Shown: positions 58,605 to 59,791 of the stretch, in pieces | Position numbering within the stretch: the stretch's first letter is position 1 | Layout of the letters: the number at the start of each line of letters is the position of its first letter | DNA from: Thermoplasmata archaeon | GTDB lineage: Archaea; Thermoplasmatota; Thermoplasmata; Lutacidiplasmatales; UBA184 | Direction of reading: 5' to 3' | DNA: 59,791 nucleotides | NCBI GenBank assembly: GCA_022749935.1 | Contig: JAKIWQ010000007.1 | Coordinates: 1-59,791 of the forward strand | The notes under the pieces: generated by a model | What the model was told of the DNA's origin: nothing | Databases searched by the model: none | Seen by the model: only the letters and a program-made list of their open reading frames with translations | Translations under genes and position numbers: made by a program

Positions 58605-59791
58605 GAGGATCCTCCGGTCGATTCCTCGGCCGGCGGCGCGCCGCCCCTCCCCCGCCGGAACGCAACGTATCCGACCGCAAGACCGATCACGAGCCCAACG
58701 ACCGCGAGTCCGATCAGGATCGCCGTCGAGTTCGAACCGAGACCGTTATTGGCCGGAGCCGCCGCCGGGACCGGGGCGAACGTCGCCACTTCCGAGATCG
58801 GTGCCGTCACCGTCAGCGTCGTCACTCCCACCGACCCGCTGTACGACCCCGTCCCCGTCCCCGTCCAGCCCACCAGCAGGTAGCCGAGGTTCGGTGTCGC
58901 GTTGAGCGTGACCGTCTTCCCACTCGCCACCCAACCGCTCACCGGCGACACCACCGTCCCACCCTGCGTCCCGTGGACGCTCACGTAGTACGACGGGGTG
59001 AACGCGACCGCCTCGTCCGTCAGGTTCGCCACGACCCGGAGCGACGTCGTCGCTACCGTCGGGACGAACTCCGTCAGGTGGTCGCTCGAAAACACCGTCG
59101 GTACCGTCAGCGAATACGACCCGACCTCGAGTCCCGAGACGTTGATCCACGCCGACGTGGAGGCATACGCCGTCCCGTTGAACGTCAGCATCCACGGAGT
59201 CCCTGCGACCAGACCGCTCCCCGCGTGGAAGTCGACATTGTATGTCGGTAACGGGGGGATGATGATCAGCGCGAACGACGCGACCTCCGTGATCGGTCCC
59301 GACGGCGTCAGCTCGTCATTCAGCGCCGGACCCGTGTAGTTCCCTGCTCCCTCGCCGACCCACCCCGAGAACGCGTAGCCGCTCGCCGGCTGCGCCTCGA
59401 TCCCCGCGGTCGTCCCCTTCGTCACCCACGCCGGCGTCGACTGCGGAACCCCGTTGACCTGCACCGCCGCCGTCCCTCCACCGGTGGTCACCGGGGTCAC
59501 CAGGTACTGCTCGGTGAACGTGAACGTCACCTGCGTGGTACCGGTCGTGCAGATCGACGTCGGGTACCCCGACGGGACGAATCGAATCCCGCTCGTCCCG
59601 TTGAGGTAGGCGGTCGGCACCGCGACCGTGTACGTGCCGGCGGAACCCGCCGAGCACGGATACAGGTTCGGCACCAGCAAGCTCGCGCCCGAGCTCGAGT
59701 ATCCATACCCGTTCAACTGCACCGTCCACCAGACCCCGCTCGAAAGCCCCGTCTCGTTGAACGTCAGGTTGAACCGGGCCACCGGGAGGGC
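58601..59791 (-). CDS. Repeat-bearing surface protein, N-terminus outside the window
   Basis: At least 396 residues. The frame is open to the last base, and the visible N-terminus has no signal peptide, so the gene begins beyond the window; the GTG at 59782 is probably internal. The visible part has two copies of the same module pair seen in the downstream giant: FNETGLSSGVWW followed by WVGEGAGNYTG and GPITEVASF, then SGLVAGTPW followed by WTGTGTGSYSG and APISEVATF. A transmembrane helix (AILIGLAVVGLVIGLAVGYVAF) and a short polar tail end the protein. It is translationally coupled to the BNR giant (ATGA). Confidence 0.8.
   Translation of the reverse strand, partial: ALPVARFNLTFNETGLSSGVWWTVQLNGYGYSSSGASLLVPNLYPCSAGSAGTYTVAVPTAYLNGTSGIRFVPSGYPTSICTTGTTQVTFTFTEQYLVTPVTTGGGTAAVQVNGVPQSTPAWVTKGTTAGIEAQPASGYAFSGWVGEGAGNYTGPALNDELTPSGPITEVASFALIIIPPLPTYNVDFHAGSGLVAGTPWMLTFNGTAYASTSAWINVSGLEVGSYSLTVPTVFSSDHLTEFVPTVATTSLRVVANLTDEAVAFTPSYYVSVHGTQGGTVVSPVSGWVASGKTVTLNATPNLGYLLVGWTGTGTGSYSGSVGVTTLTVTAPISEVATFAPVPAAAPANNGLGSNSTAILIGLAVVGLVIGLAVGYVAFRRGRGGAPPAEESTGGSS

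Noticed and set aside
1-59791. Search for CRISPR arrays, insertion sequences, integrases, attachment sites and a replication origin.
   Set aside because: No regularly spaced direct repeats, transposase or recombinase motifs, terminal inverted repeats or Orc1/Cdc6 gene were seen.

Overview
The window is a GC-rich archaeal chromosome segment, best explained as a member of the Thermoplasmatota, possibly a high-GC terrestrial lineage. Archaeal markers seen directly are ribosomal protein L40e, RNA polymerase subunit K (Rpb6), an archaeal 5S rRNA, a TrmI-type tRNA methyltransferase, archease, a translin-like protein, DUF357, split transketolase subunits and a mevalonate-pathway decarboxylase. The 5S gene stands alone; unlinked rRNA genes are a known Thermoplasma trait. 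TATA (box A) elements sit 25-30 nt before many start codons, so most transcripts look leaderless, and GTG starts are common. There is no transposase, integrase, CRISPR array or phage module.

Layout. 1-5.3 kb: a truncated CPBP membrane protease, a VOC protein, a CoA-binding protein overlapping a bactofilin-like beta-helix protein, and isoleucyl-tRNA synthetase. 5.3-10.6 kb: AMMECR1, the tiny L40e gene, a dolichyl-phosphate-sugar-synthase-like glycosyltransferase, an archease with no canonical start codon, a serine-biosynthesis-like pair (class V aminotransferase and SerA), and MoxR. 10.9-14 kb: a coupled DUF4129/DUF58 membrane operon. 14-18.9 kb: GNAT protein, small membrane proteins, TrmI, tRNA-Gly(GCC) and an alpha/beta hydrolase. 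18.9-21.2 kb: a PadR regulator with an ABC-2 exporter and tandem palindromic operators. 21.3-28.5 kb: an SLC13/ArsB-type transporter, RpoK, then MTA phosphorylase, translin, DUF357, transaldolase, split transketolase, endonuclease IV and 5S rRNA. 28.6-34.1 kb: M1 aminopeptidase, hotdog thioesterase, mevalonate-type decarboxylase and an internally duplicated ACT-like protein.

34.1-59.8 kb is the striking part. Two minus-strand blocks encode very large, N-glycosylation-sequon-rich, secreted or surface-anchored proteins. The first block has eight genes (53.9 down to 34.1 kb), mostly joined by 4-nt GTGA overlaps. In order: a C2H2 zinc-finger protein; a 1927-aa carboxypeptidase-regulatory-repeat giant; an 18-cysteine vWA-like secreted protein; two paralogous single-anchor surface proteins ending in the same basic tail; a roughly 1180-aa membrane protein that fuses about ten transmembrane helices to two CDC48-like AAA+ modules; a small two-helix protein; and a 1251-aa giant with seven cysteine-pair repeats and a PKD domain. 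The second block, cut by the window edge, encodes a sialidase-fold (BNR) giant and another repeat protein.

My inference is that the first block is one envelope machine: anchored surface proteins plus a dedicated membrane AAA+ motor that may extract, assemble or survey them. I do not recognise this as a described system.
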